Source: Thermoanaerobaculia bacterium (GTDB taxonomy: Bacteria > Acidobacteriota > Thermoanaerobaculia > Multivoradales > Multivoraceae). Taken from it: a DNA stretch of 64,000 nucleotides. The notes under the pieces are model-generated. The model did not search any database. It had not been told where the DNA came from and worked only from the letters and a program-made list of their open reading frames with translations. Location of the stretch: NCBI GenBank assembly GCA_022823665.1, contig JAJEHN010000014.1, positions 1 to 64,000 on the forward strand, read 5' to 3'. Shown in pieces: positions 28,724-37,959 of the stretch. Each line of letters begins with the position of its first letter. Positions within the stretch are counted from its first letter, which is position 1. Made by a program: the position numbers and the translations under genes.

Positions 28724-31069
28724 CTAGAACGGGAAGACAAGCGGCACCATCCACACGATCACGGCCAGCAGCACGACGGTCAGCGGCGTGCCGGCCCGCA
28801 GATAGTCCATGCTGCGGTAGCCGCCGGCGCCCATGACGAGCAGGTTCGCCTTGTGGCTGAACGGCGTCATGAACGCCGCCGACGCCGCCAGGGCCACACC
28901 CATCATCAGAGGGTAGGGCGACAGACCGAGGCCAGAGGCCGCCTCCAGCACGACCGGCGTCAGCAGCACCACCGCCGGCGCGCCGTCGAGACACTGGCTG
29001 AGCAGGCTGGAGAGCAGGACCAGGGCCGCCAGCACCGCGTACGGACCGACCGGCCCGGCCAGGTCCATCACGCTGCTTGCCAGCAGCGCCGCGGTGCCGC
29101 TGCTTTCCATCGCCGACCCCACCGGCAGGATCGCCGCGACCAGAAAGATCGCCCGCCACTCGACCGCCCGGTACGCCTCCTCCATGGTCAGCGCGCCGCA
29201 CAGCACGACCAGGCTCGCCGAGGCGAACGCGGCGACCTGGATCGGTGCGACTCCCGTCACCACGAGGACAACCATCAAGGCGAGACATCCGATGGCGAAC
29301 GGAGCCTTGTGCAGCCGGCGTGGCTCCTCGGCGACATCCGAGAGGACGAGAAGGTCGCGTTCACGGGCAAGCAGGCCCAGCCGGCCCCGGCGCCCCTGGA
29401 GCAGCAGCGCGTCCCCGACCCGCAGCGCGAGTTGAGCCAGTCCGCTACGAATCGGACGCCCTTCGCGCCAGATGGCGAGTACCTGCACGCCATATCGGTC
29501 GCGGAACGCGATGTCAGCGAGGCTCCGCCCCGCGAGGCCGGATCGTGGCGCCAGCGTCGCCTCGGCCATGCCGACCTCTTCGGATTCGAAGGCGGGCGCG
29601 GCCACTCCCGAGGTCAGTTCGACGCCACCCATCCGCAGCAGGGCCCGCAGTCGCCGCTCCCTGCCCTTGACGAAGAGGCGGTCCCCGGCCTCGAACCGGA
29701 CCTGCGGCCCGGGGCCCCAGATCACCTCGCCCTCCCGCTCGACGGCGACGACCGTCAATCCCATCAACCGGCCCATCCACTCGACGCCGGCGCCGCTGGC
29801 GAGAAGCGTCGAGTTCTCCGGCACGCGGATGACGAGCAGCGGCTGATCCTCCAGGCGATCCAGCGCGGCGGGGCCGCTTTCTTCGATCGTGAGCACGTCC
29901 GTGTCGATCTCCGGCGCGTCATCGCCGAACAGCCCGTAGAGCACGTCCCCCTGCTCGATCGGCAGACTGCCCAGCCGGTCGACGTGCACATCGCCGTGGC
30001 GTTCCACCGCGATCACGAACACCCGCCAACGCTCGCGGAAGTCCGTGGCGGCCAGCGTGCTTCCGGCCAGGGGCGACCCGGCGGGCACGCGCGCTCTGAG
30101 GGCGGTCACACCAGCGTCCGGCGAACCGATCTCGCCGGTCGTGGCCGTACCGAACGTCGTCGCCGTGCCGAGATCGATGCCCTGGAGCCGCAGCGTCTGC
30201 TCCACCTCTTCCGCGTCGCCCTGCACGACCAGTTCGTCCCCGGCCAGCAACCGAATGTCGTCGCCGGGCGCCAACTGCCAGTCCTCACCTCGCGCGACCC
30301 CCAGGAGCTGCACCCCCAACGTGGTGCCGAGGCGCGTTTCGCGCAGGGTCGCGCCATCGAGTTCGGACCCGGAGGGAATGCGGATCGAGAACAGTCCTTC
30401 GTGCAGGCCGTAGAGGTCCGCCAGCTCCGATTCGCCCCGGCCGGGAGCTGCCGCGCGGCGGCCCGGCAGCAGACGCCGCCCCAGAGTCAGCATGAAGACG
30501 ACTCCGCCCAGGAGCAGCAAGACGCCGAAGGGCGTGAAGTCGAACAGCCCGAAGGGCTCGAGTCCGCGATCCCGCAGCATCGCCGCCGCCAGGATGTTCG
30601 GCGGCGTCCCGACCTGGGTCGCGGTGCCGCCCAGGATGGCGCCGAACGCCAGCGGCATGAAGAGCCGCGAAGGCGCCAGGTGCGCGCGCCGCGCCAGACT
30701 GGCTACGGCAGGCATCAGCACGGCGGTCGCCGCGATGTTGTTCATGAACATCGAGAGGACGCCCGCCACCATCATGACGGCGACGATCAGCGGCGCCTCG
30801 CGGCTGCCAACGAAGCGGTGGATGGCGCCGCCGACGAGGTCCGCAACGCCCGTCTGCATCAACCCGGCGCTGACGATGAAGATCGACAGCATCGTGATCA
30901 CCGCCGACGACGCGAAACCCGTGAACGCCTGGTCGACCGCGACGTAGCCCGTGAAGATGAGCAGCGTCAGGCCGAGGAAGGCCGTCAGGTCGATCGGCAG
31001 CCTCTCGGTCAGGAAGAGGACGACCATGGCCGCCAGGACGACCAGCAGGAAGGCGATCTCGAGAGTCAT
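28724..31069 (-). CDS. SLC13/DASS-family permease with four RCK_C (TrkA-C) domains
   Basis: 781-aa inner-membrane transporter. The N-terminal hydrophobic half (TERLPIDLTAFLGLTLLIF, SMFMNNIAATAVLMPAV, GTATQVGTPPNILAA) and the C-terminal half (MMGVALAASAAFMTPFSHKANLLVMGAGGY) are the two inverted repeats of the divalent-anion/sodium symporter fold. Between them are four successive ~60-residue RCK_C units, each with a P-x-x-S-xL start and a GD-x-L-x-x-G end; two are usual in this family. Probable substrates are organic acids, sulfate or other divalent anions. Sits in an apparent operon after two SDR genes (27 nt gap) and before the TonB receptor. Confidence 0.9.
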   Translation of the reverse strand: MTLEIAFLLVVLAAMVVLFLTERLPIDLTAFLGLTLLIFTGYVAVDQAFTGFASSAVITMLSIFIVSAGLMQTGVADLVGGAIHRFVGSREAPLIVAVMMVAGVLSMFMNNIAATAVLMPAVASLARRAHLAPSRLFMPLAFGAILGGTATQVGTPPNILAAAMLRDRGLEPFGLFDFTPFGVLLLLGGVVFMLTLGRRLLPGRRAAAPGRGESELADLYGLHEGLFSIRIPSGSELDGATLRETRLGTTLGVQLLGVARGEDWQLAPGDDIRLLAGDELVVQGDAEEVEQTLRLQGIDLGTATTFGTATTGEIGSPDAGVTALRARVPAGSPLAGSTLAATDFRERWRVFVIAVERHGDVHVDRLGSLPIEQGDVLYGLFGDDAPEIDTDVLTIEESGPAALDRLEDQPLLVIRVPENSTLLASGAGVEWMGRLMGLTVVAVEREGEVIWGPGPQVRFEAGDRLFVKGRERRLRALLRMGGVELTSGVAAPAFESEEVGMAEATLAPRSGLAGRSLADIAFRDRYGVQVLAIWREGRPIRSGLAQLALRVGDALLLQGRRGRLGLLARERDLLVLSDVAEEPRRLHKAPFAIGCLALMVVLVVTGVAPIQVAAFASASLVVLCGALTMEEAYRAVEWRAIFLVAAILPVGSAMESSGTAALLASSVMDLAGPVGPYAVLAALVLLSSLLSQCLDGAPAVVLLTPVVLEAASGLGLSPYPLMMGVALAASAAFMTPFSHKANLLVMGAGGYRSMDYLRAGTPLTVVLLAVIVWMVPLVFPF

Positions 31070-31096
31070 CGCGACTGCGACCGGCGGCGCAGACTC

Positions 31097-31873
31097 CTAG
31101 ATCACGGTCCAGCCGCCGTCGACGAGCAGCGTCTGGCCCGTGACGTAGCTCGAGGCGTCCGAGGCCAGGAACAGGACGGGGCCGGCCAGTTCCTCGCCGC
31201 GGCCGGGCCGGCCCATCGGCGTCTTGCGGCGAATCCAGCGCAGGGCCTGGTCCGAGGCGAACATCTCCTCCGTCATCTCGGACTCGAACCAGGCGGGGCC
31301 GATCGCGTTCACCCGCACGCCGCGCCTCGCCCACTGCGCGGCGAGCTCTCGCGTCATGTTGACGACGCCGCCCTTGGAGGCGGTGTAGGAGGCCTGCGGG
31401 ATCTGGCCGGCGCCGACGACGCCGAGCACCGAGGCCACATTGACGATCGAGCCCGATCCCTGCTCCAGCATCAGGGCGCCGAAGCGGCGATTGCAGAGGA
31501 ACACGCCGGTCAGGTTCACCGCCAGGATGCGCTGCCACACGTCGAGCGGTTCCTGCTCCGCCGGTCGCGGGTCGGAGACGCCGGCGTTCGCCACCAGCAC
31601 GTCCACCTTGCCAAACCGGTCGACCGCCTTCGCCGCCAACGTGTCGACGTCCTCCTCGCTGGCGACATCGCAGGCAACGGCGAGAGCCTGCCCGCCTTCA
31701 CGCTCGATCTCCCCGGCGAGCTGCTCGAGGCGGTCGAGGCGCCGCGCCGAAACGACGACGGAGGCGCCGGCCGCGGCCAGGGCGTGCGCGAAGACGATGC
31801 CGAGGCCGGACGAGGCGCCGGTGACGACGGCCGTCCTGCCGTCGAGTCGAAACAGGTCATCGTAGGCGGGCAC
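31097..31873 (-). CDS. SDR-family oxidoreductase
   Basis: 258-aa classical short-chain dehydrogenase: NAD(P) motif TGASSGLG, ARRLDRL after beta-2 (favours NADP), CDVAS, NAG in VANAGVSD, catalytic Ser in IVNVASVLG, Tyr/Lys in ASYTASKGG, and the C-terminal SYVTGQTLLVDGGWTVI typical of FabG-like enzymes. Substrate unknown. Second of two adjacent SDR genes (41 nt gap); the pair may carry out consecutive oxidations of the compound handled by this locus. Confidence 0.92.
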   Translation of the reverse strand: MPAYDDLFRLDGRTAVVTGASSGLGIVFAHALAAAGASVVVSARRLDRLEQLAGEIEREGGQALAVACDVASEEDVDTLAAKAVDRFGKVDVLVANAGVSDPRPAEQEPLDVWQRILAVNLTGVFLCNRRFGALMLEQGSGSIVNVASVLGVVGAGQIPQASYTASKGGVVNMTRELAAQWARRGVRVNAIGPAWFESEMTEEMFASDQALRWIRRKTPMGRPGRGEELAGPVLFLASDASSYVTGQTLLVDGGWTVI

Positions 31874-31914
31874 GACGGCGCCGAGTCTACTCCCGGCCGT
31901 GCCGGCGGTGCGGC

Positions 31915-32694
31915 TCAGGCGGGGGGATCGAATCGGCCGTCGATCGCGGTCCAGCCGCCGTCGACGAAGAGCACGGCGCCGGTCATGTAACTCGACGCAT
32001 CGGAAACCAGAAACGCGGCCGCGTTGCCGATCTCGTCGGGCCTTCCCCAGCGGCCCAGCGCCGTCTTACCGGCGTAGGCGCTGTTCCAGGCCTCGTTCTG
32101 CTGGATCGGCTTTGTGAGCGGCGTGTCGACCACCCCCGGCGCCAGGGCGTTGACGCGGACACCCTTGCCGCCGAACTCGGCCGCGGCGGTGCGTGCGAGC
32201 TGAACGATGCCGGCCTTGGTCGCCGCGTAGACGCCCTGCCCGGGTTCCGTGACCTGGGAACGGATCGAAGACAGCAGCACGATACTGCCGCCGCCGGCGT
32301 CCGTGAACAGGTGTCCCGCGACCTGGAGCACGCACATCGCGCCCCGGAGGTTGAGCGTCACGACGCGGTCGAACTCGTCCGGTTGGTAGTCGAGCAAGCG
32401 TTTGCGCACGTTGACGCCGGGAGTCGCCACCACGCCACACAGGCCGTCCAGCGCGCCGACCGCGGACGCCATCGCGGCCGGATCGAGGATGTCGAGTTCG
32501 GCGGCGTCCGCCTCACCACCGGCGGCGGCGATCCGGTCCGCGGTCGCCCGCGCGGCGACCAGGTTCACGTCGTAGCAGGCGACCCGGGCCCCCTGGCGGG
32601 CGCAGGCCTCGGCCGCTCCCTCGCCGATCCCCGAGCCGGCGCCGATCACGGCGACGGTCCGGCCATCGAGGCGAAACGGATTCCGTGAGGCCAT
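31915..32694 (-). CDS. SDR-family oxidoreductase
   Basis: 259-aa classical SDR: GAGSGIGEG cofactor motif, acidic CYDVN after beta-2 (favours NAD), LDILD, Ser in IVLLSSIRS, catalytic VYAATKAG, and C-terminal SYMTGAVLFVDGGW. The usual NAG motif is changed to ATPGVN. An adjacent GTG just upstream is an alternative start. Only 10 nt separate it from the P1-peptidase gene, so one transcript is likely. Confidence 0.91.
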   Translation of the reverse strand: MASRNPFRLDGRTVAVIGAGSGIGEGAAEACARQGARVACYDVNLVAARATADRIAAAGGEADAAELDILDPAAMASAVGALDGLCGVVATPGVNVRKRLLDYQPDEFDRVVTLNLRGAMCVLQVAGHLFTDAGGGSIVLLSSIRSQVTEPGQGVYAATKAGIVQLARTAAAEFGGKGVRVNALAPGVVDTPLTKPIQQNEAWNSAYAGKTALGRWGRPDEIGNAAAFLVSDASSYMTGAVLFVDGGWTAIDGRFDPPA

Positions 32695-32704
32695 CACAAG
32701 CAGC

Positions 32705-33805
32705 TCAAGGCAGGTCGCGGACGGCGAGGACGCCGGGGAGCGACTCCGCGTGGCGCACGCTGTTCAGGACCGCGTCGGCAAGCGCCTCCGCGGCGAGCGC
32801 GCCGATCCGGCTGACGTCCGCCGGCCCTTCCAGAACCCCGGTGGCGACCGCGAACACCGTGTCGCCGTCGCCCGGCGTGTGGGAGGGAACGATCGACCGG
32901 GCGAGACCATCGTGGGCCATCTGGGCCATGCGGGTCGCCTCCGCCTGGTTCAGTGTCGCGTTCGTCGCGACGACGGCGATCGTCGTGTTCTCCCGGTTCT
33001 CCGCCTCCCGCTGGCTGGCGCGGCGGTCGCGGCCCAGGCCGCTCCGCAGCAGCTTGCGGGCATCGAGCAGTTCGTCGTTCGGCCCGCGCACACCCGCGAC
33101 CACCTGGCCCGTGGCCGGGTCGATCACGTCGCCGACGGCGTTGACCGCAACCAGCGCCGCCACGACAAGACCGGCCGAGGAACCCTGCTCCAGCTTGATC
33201 GACGCGCTGCCCAGGCCGCCCTTCATCCGCGAACCGCGGCCGCCCATCTTGCCGACCGTGGCGCCGGCGCCCGCGCCCACGTTGCCCTGGGCCACCGGAC
33301 CCGTGCCGGCCGACGCCGCGGCCCGGTAGCCGCAGTCGGCGTCCGGCCGCGGCTTGCTGGCGCCGCCCATGCCGAGATCCATGAGCGACGCGGCGACCAC
33401 GATCGGCACCACCCCGGCGCCGACCCGGTAGCCGACATCCTGCTCCTCGAGGTAGCGCATCACGCCCCCCGACGCGTCGAGACCGTAAGCGCTGCCGCCA
33501 GTGAGGACGACCGCGTGGAGCTCCTGGATCATGTTGTGGGGACTCAGGAGAGCCGTCTCGCGGGTCGCCGGCGCGCCACCCCGGACGTCGACCGCGCCGA
33601 CCGCGCCGTTCAGCGCGAGCACGACGGTGCAGCCGGTGGGACGCTCCTCGTAGGTGTACTGGCCGACCGTCAACCCCTCGACCGCCGTCAGGCCGGGGTC
33701 GTCCGTCGCCTCTTCAGCCAAGCAGGCACTCCAGGCGCCCAAGGCCAGCGCTCCGAGAGCCGCGGCCCGCAATCCACCGATCCGCAATCCACATTGGGGA
33801 GACAT
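32705..33805 (-). CDS. P1-family (DmpA/BapA-like) N-terminal nucleophile aminopeptidase, exported
   Basis: 366-aa member of peptidase family S58/P1. An N-terminal signal sequence (AAALGALALGAWSACLA) points to export. The conserved core is visible: LTVGQYTYEERPTGCTVVLA, LTGGSAYGLDASGGVMRYLEE, GVVPIVVAASLMDLG. By analogy with DmpA, self-cleavage would fall between Asn273 and Thr274 (RENTTIAVVATNA), exposing Thr274 as nucleophile instead of the Ser of DmpA. Family members cleave N-terminal beta- or D-amino acids or amides. First gene of the minus-strand block, divergent from an M20 hydrolase with 60 nt between. Confidence 0.88.
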   Translation of the reverse strand: MSPQCGLRIGGLRAAALGALALGAWSACLAEEATDDPGLTAVEGLTVGQYTYEERPTGCTVVLALNGAVGAVDVRGGAPATRETALLSPHNMIQELHAVVLTGGSAYGLDASGGVMRYLEEQDVGYRVGAGVVPIVVAASLMDLGMGGASKPRPDADCGYRAAASAGTGPVAQGNVGAGAGATVGKMGGRGSRMKGGLGSASIKLEQGSSAGLVVAALVAVNAVGDVIDPATGQVVAGVRGPNDELLDARKLLRSGLGRDRRASQREAENRENTTIAVVATNATLNQAEATRMAQMAHDGLARSIVPSHTPGDGDTVFAVATGVLEGPADVSRIGALAAEALADAVLNSVRHAESLPGVLAVRDLP

Positions 33806-33865
33806 AGTAGTCTGGCAAGCGTACTACCGACCCTGGAACGCAGCCACCGGCGAACGCATCGTCCC

Positions 33866-35182
33866 ATGACGTCCGTACAGAGCGGTCCCACCCGCATGGC
33901 GTCGGGCCTCGCCGACCGCGTCCTCGCCGAGGCCGCCGCCTGCGGTGAGGAAGCGGCGACGTTCGCGGCGGAGCTGATCCGCATTCCGACCGTCAACCCT
34001 CCCGGAGACGCCTACCGGGAATGCGCCGAACTGCTCGGCGTCCGTCTCGAGGCGGACGGCTTCGAGACCGAGTACATCCAGGGACCCGGCGACGACCCGC
34101 AGCGCCCGAAGATCAACGTCCTGGGCCGGCGACGGGGTCGTCAGGCGCGGCCGGCGCTCCACCTGAACGGTCACATCGACGTCGTGCCTCCTGGCGAGGG
34201 CTGGACCGTCGATCCGTTCGGCGGCGAGATCCGCGACGGCTATCTGTACGGCCGCGGATCGGCCGACATGAAGGCCGGCCTGGCCGCGGCCGTGTTCGCC
34301 GCCGAAGCAGTGCGACGCGCCGGCATCGCGCTGCGCGGCACGGTCGAGATCAGCGGCACGGTGGACGAGGAGAGCGGCGGGCTGGCCGGCGTGGCCCACC
34401 TCGCCGCGACCGGCCGGGTCACCAGCCGCACGACGGACTACGTGATCATCCCCGAGCCATTCAGTCCCAATCGGATCTGCATCGGCCACCGCGGCGTCCT
34501 CTGGTTCCGCATCGTCGCCCGCGGCCACATCGCTCACGGCTCGATGCCCTTCCTCGGCGTCTCGGCGATCGACGCGGCGGCCGAGGTGGCGCTCGGGCTC
34601 CAGGAGGCGATCGGCGACCTGGTCACCGAGCTGCCCGTGGTGCCGGAAGGAGCGCGCCGGCCGACGATCAACATGAACTCGATCGCCGGCGGCCAGGTCA
34701 TCGAGGGGCTCGATTCCTCGGCCGCCCTGGACGGCCACGGGCAGGGCCTGCCATCGCCCTGCGTGGCCGACACTTGCGAACTCGTCGTCGACCGGCGCTA
34801 CCTGGTGGAAGAAGGGCCGGACGCCGTGCGCGCCGAGGTCCGGGGCGTGCTGGACGCGGTCGAGGCCCGCCGGCCCGGCATCCAGTTCGAGGTCGAGGAG
34901 CTGCTGAGCGTCCTGCCGACCCAGACGCCGAACGACTGCGCGCTGGTGGAATCCCTCACCCAAGCCATCGAGACGGCGACCGGAACCGCCGCCGATCTCG
35001 TGGCGAGCCCCGGGACGTACGATCACAAGCACTTCCAGCGCATCGGCGGCATCGGCCAGTGCGTCGCCTACGGGCCGGGCGAACTGGAACAGGCCCACCA
35101 GCCCGACGAGCGCTGTCTGCTCTCCGACATCACCCGGTCGACGCAGGTGATGGCCCTCACGATCGTCGATCTGTTGAGTTAG
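33866..35182 (+). CDS. M20-family metallohydrolase (ArgE/DapE-like)
   Basis: 438-aa zinc amidohydrolase. Metal ligands appear in LHLNGHIDVVPPG, YGRGSADMKAG and VDEESGGLAGV, with a dimerisation lid domain around residues 215-330 (GHIAHGSMPFLG) and the C-terminal His in YDHKHFQ. It hydrolyses an N-acyl amino acid, a dipeptide or a related amide; the true substrate is not ArgE's for certain because no arginine genes are nearby. The ATG at 33866 begins the conserved part; the upstream open frame is antisense to the P1 peptidase. Confidence 0.9.
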   Translation: MTSVQSGPTRMASGLADRVLAEAAACGEEAATFAAELIRIPTVNPPGDAYRECAELLGVRLEADGFETEYIQGPGDDPQRPKINVLGRRRGRQARPALHLNGHIDVVPPGEGWTVDPFGGEIRDGYLYGRGSADMKAGLAAAVFAAEAVRRAGIALRGTVEISGTVDEESGGLAGVAHLAATGRVTSRTTDYVIIPEPFSPNRICIGHRGVLWFRIVARGHIAHGSMPFLGVSAIDAAAEVALGLQEAIGDLVTELPVVPEGARRPTINMNSIAGGQVIEGLDSSAALDGHGQGLPSPCVADTCELVVDRRYLVEEGPDAVRAEVRGVLDAVEARRPGIQFEVEELLSVLPTQTPNDCALVESLTQAIETATGTAADLVASPGTYDHKHFQRIGGIGQCVAYGPGELEQAHQPDERCLLSDITRSTQVMALTIVDLLS

Positions 35183-35273
35183 GGTTCACACACCCACGCC
35201 GCCGCGCCCCCGCGCGGCCGCAACAGCGAATGACCTGAACGGCCCCCGCGAGTGGGCCCCGAGGAACACCGAC

Positions 35274-36656
35274 ATGACCGTGGCACTTGACGTCGCGACC
35301 CCCGCCCGATCCCGTGCCCTGGAGCTGCCGCCGTGCAGCCACCAGCCGGCGCCCTACCTGGGACCGGGCCGCGAGAAGATCCTGGAGCTGCGCCGGCAGC
35401 ACGTGAACCCGGCCCTGTTCACCCTCTACAGCGAACCCGTGATGCTGGTCGAGGGACACGGGCAATACGTCTGGGACGAAACCGGCCGCCGCTACCTCGA
35501 TCTGTTCGCCGGCATCTGCACCGTCGCCTGCGGCCATTCCCACCCGAAGATCGTCGCCGCCGTCCAGAAGCAGATGGCGTTGCTGGCGCACGGCTCGACC
35601 GCCTTCCTCCACCCGAACATGCCGCGCTTCGCCGAGGCGCTGCTGGCCAAGCTGCCGCCGAGCCTGGACCGGATCTACTTCGTGAACAGCGGCAGCGAGG
35701 CGAACGACCTGGCCATCCAGATGGCCCGGCTCCACACCGGCAACGCCGACGTCGTCGGCATCCGCAACGCCTACCACGGCGGCAGCGCGCCGACCGGAGC
35801 GCTGACCGGAATCCACACCTGGAAGTCGGGCGTCCAGCGCGGCGGGCCGGTCCACCACGCGCTCAACCCCGACCCCTACCGTAATCCGTTCTCCGGCACG
35901 CCCGAGCAGGTTGCCAGCCGCTCCGCGGAGGACGTGGCCGAACTCATCCGCTACTCAACCCCCGGCCAGGTCGCCGCCTTCATCTCCGAGCCCATCCAGG
36001 GCGCCGGCGGCGTGACGATGGGCGCGCCGAACTACCTCCCGGAGGTCTACGAGATCGTTCGGGCCCACGGCGGCGTCTGCATAGCCGACGAGGTGCAGAC
36101 CGGCTTCGGCCGCACCGGCGACAACTTCTGGGGCTTCGAGCGCTCCGGCGTCATCCCCGAGATCGTCACGATGGCCAAGGGCATCGGCAACGGCCTGCCG
36201 CTGGCCGCCGTCGCCACCACCTCGGAGATCGCCGCCGCCCTGGCGCAGAGACTCCACATCAACACCTTCGGCGGCAATCCGCTCGTGTCGGCGGCCGGCC
36301 TGGCCGTGCTGGAGGTCATCGAGGAGGAGGGCCTGCAGCAGAACGCCCAGGTCCGGGGCAACCGGCTCCTCGACGGCCTTCGGGCCCTGGCCGAGCGCCA
36401 CGAAGGCATCGGCAACGTCCGCGGCCAGGGACTCATGATCGGCGTCGAACTGGTCGCCGACCGGGACGAAAAGACGCCGGGCACCGCCCTGGCCGGCCGC
36501 GTGCTCGACGAACTGAAGGACCTCGGCGCCATCGTCGGCAAGGGTGGGCTCTACGGCAACGTGCTCCGGATCAAGCCGCCTCTCGTGCTGACGGACGCGG
36601 ACGTCGAGTTCGCGCTGGCGGCCATGGATGAGGCACTGACTCGGGCCGCGAGGTAA
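35274..36656 (+). CDS. Class III aminotransferase (AGXT2-like)
   Basis: 460-aa PLP enzyme: YVWDETGRRYLDLFAGICTVACGHSHP, FVNSGSEANDLAIQMAR, SEPIQGAGGVTMG, DEVQTGFGRTGDNFWGFE, PLP-Lys in VTMAKGIGNGLPLAAV and NTFGGNPLVSAAGLAVL. These place it with alanine-glyoxylate/beta-amino-acid-pyruvate and omega-amino-acid aminotransferases. It follows the M20 hydrolase by 91 nt, so hydrolysis of an amide followed by transamination of the released amine is a reasonable model. A strong hairpin follows the stop codon. Confidence 0.92.
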   Translation: MTVALDVATPARSRALELPPCSHQPAPYLGPGREKILELRRQHVNPALFTLYSEPVMLVEGHGQYVWDETGRRYLDLFAGICTVACGHSHPKIVAAVQKQMALLAHGSTAFLHPNMPRFAEALLAKLPPSLDRIYFVNSGSEANDLAIQMARLHTGNADVVGIRNAYHGGSAPTGALTGIHTWKSGVQRGGPVHHALNPDPYRNPFSGTPEQVASRSAEDVAELIRYSTPGQVAAFISEPIQGAGGVTMGAPNYLPEVYEIVRAHGGVCIADEVQTGFGRTGDNFWGFERSGVIPEIVTMAKGIGNGLPLAAVATTSEIAAALAQRLHINTFGGNPLVSAAGLAVLEVIEEEGLQQNAQVRGNRLLDGLRALAERHEGIGNVRGQGLMIGVELVADRDEKTPGTALAGRVLDELKDLGAIVGKGGLYGNVLRIKPPLVLTDADVEFALAAMDEALTRAAR

Positions 36657-36660
36657 ACGA

Positions 36661-36692
36661 AACGACCCCGCTGGCGAGCCAGCGGGGTCGTT
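36661..36692. terminator. Bidirectional hairpin between convergent genes
   Basis: AACGACCCCGCTGGC (36661-36675) and its exact reverse complement (36678-36692) form a 15-bp inverted repeat with only two bases between. It lies 4 nt after the aminotransferase stop and 24 nt before the convergent thiolase stop, so it can end both transcripts. T-runs are short (TT), so strength depends on the stem. Confidence 0.75.
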
Positions 36693-36716
36693 GCACGTCC
36701 TGTCTGTGCCGGGGGC

Positions 36717-37892
36717 CTACAGGCCGACGACCGAGACGAAGCTGACGCAGCGGCCCGGAGCGCCGCCGAGGTTGTGGGTCAGGCCGAGCTTGGGCTCGGC
36801 GATCTGACGCTCACCGGCCTCGCCGCGGAGCTGGAGCCACATCTCGTACATCATCCGCAGGCCGGAAGCGCCGATCGGATGGCCGAAGCTCTTCAGGCCG
36901 CCGTCCGGGTTGACCGGCTGGTCGCCGTCGAGATCGAAGCGGCCGTCCATCGTGTCCTTCCAGGCCTGGCCGCGCGGCGAGAACCCGAGGTCCTCCATGA
37001 GCACCAGCTCGGTCGGCGTGAAGCAGTCGTGGACTTCGGCCATGCTGATCTGCTCGCGCGGATCCTCGATGCCCGCCTGAACGTAGGCGTCCCTCGCGCT
37101 CTCGACGACTTCGGGGAACGTCGTGAAGTCGTAGTCCTGGCGCTTGGCGCCCTCGGAGGGGCCGGCCACGAACGACAGCGCCTTGATGAAGATCGGGTTG
37201 TCGTTGTACTTGTGAGCGTCCTCGGCGCGGCAGATGACCGCCGCCGCGGAGCCGTCGGAAACGCCCGAGCAGTCCATGATGCCGAGCATGCCGGCGATCT
37301 TGGGCGAGGAGTTGATCTTCTCGACCGGAACCTCGCGCTGGAACTGCGCCTTCTCGTTGCGGGCGCCGTTGTAGTGGTTCTTGTAGGCGATCTTGGTGAG
37401 GACGTCGCGCATCGTCTCCAGGTCGACGCCGTACTTCTCGGCGTAGGCGGGAGCGAGGAGCGAGAAGTTCGCCGGCGCGGTCATGCCGGATTCGGTGCCG
37501 TCGCCCGGAGGGGCGCTGCCGGTGAGGCCGGAGAACCCGGAGTCCTTCAGCTTCTCCACGCCGACCGCCATGACCAGGTCGTAGGCGCCGGACGCGACCG
37601 CGTAGGCGGCGTTGCGGATCGCCTCGCTGCCGGTGGCGCACATGTTCTCGAGCCGCGTGACCGGCTTGTACTGGATCTTGAGCGGCTCGGAGAGCGTCAG
37701 GCCCGAGATACCGCTGCCGGTGGTGCCGAGCCAGTAGGCATCGACGTTGTCGGGCTCGATTCCGGCGGAGCCGTAGGCCTCCTGCACGGCATCGACCAGC
37801 AGATCGCTGGCGCTGCGGTTCCAGTGTTCGCCGAACTTGGTGCAGCCCATGCCGACGATGGCGACGCGATCACAGATTCCCTTGCTGGCCAT
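36717..37892 (-). CDS. Thiolase-family protein (SCP-x/lipid-transfer type)
   Basis: 391-aa thiolase fold. Nucleophilic Cys in LENMCATGSEAIRNAAYAVASG, His in SFGHPIGASGLRMMYEM, and a C-terminal NLGGAPGRCVSFVSVVGL that supplies the second active-site Cys region. The long insertion (YAEKYGVDLETMRDVLTKIAYKNH) and the VGMGCTKFGEHW opening are typical of thiolases that pair with DUF35 OB-fold proteins. It lies 67 nt downstream of the HMGCS-like/DUF35 fusion on the same strand, an arrangement recalling the archaeal thiolase/DUF35/HMGCS complex. Acyl-CoA substrate unknown. Confidence 0.9.
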   Translation of the reverse strand: MASKGICDRVAIVGMGCTKFGEHWNRSASDLLVDAVQEAYGSAGIEPDNVDAYWLGTTGSGISGLTLSEPLKIQYKPVTRLENMCATGSEAIRNAAYAVASGAYDLVMAVGVEKLKDSGFSGLTGSAPPGDGTESGMTAPANFSLLAPAYAEKYGVDLETMRDVLTKIAYKNHYNGARNEKAQFQREVPVEKINSSPKIAGMLGIMDCSGVSDGSAAAVICRAEDAHKYNDNPIFIKALSFVAGPSEGAKRQDYDFTTFPEVVESARDAYVQAGIEDPREQISMAEVHDCFTPTELVLMEDLGFSPRGQAWKDTMDGRFDLDGDQPVNPDGGLKSFGHPIGASGLRMMYEMWLQLRGEAGERQIAEPKLGLTHNLGGAPGRCVSFVSVVGL

Positions 37893-37959
37893 TGGTGCTC
37901 CTTGGTCGTTTCTTCGGACGGATCCGTCCCGGTCTGTCGAATGTCAGCCCTATCGATCT

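Noticed and set aside
28454..31990. 1178-aa plus-strand ORF
   Set aside because: Arg/His/Gln-rich shadow of the TonB receptor, SLC13 permease and SDR genes; no domain or start signal.
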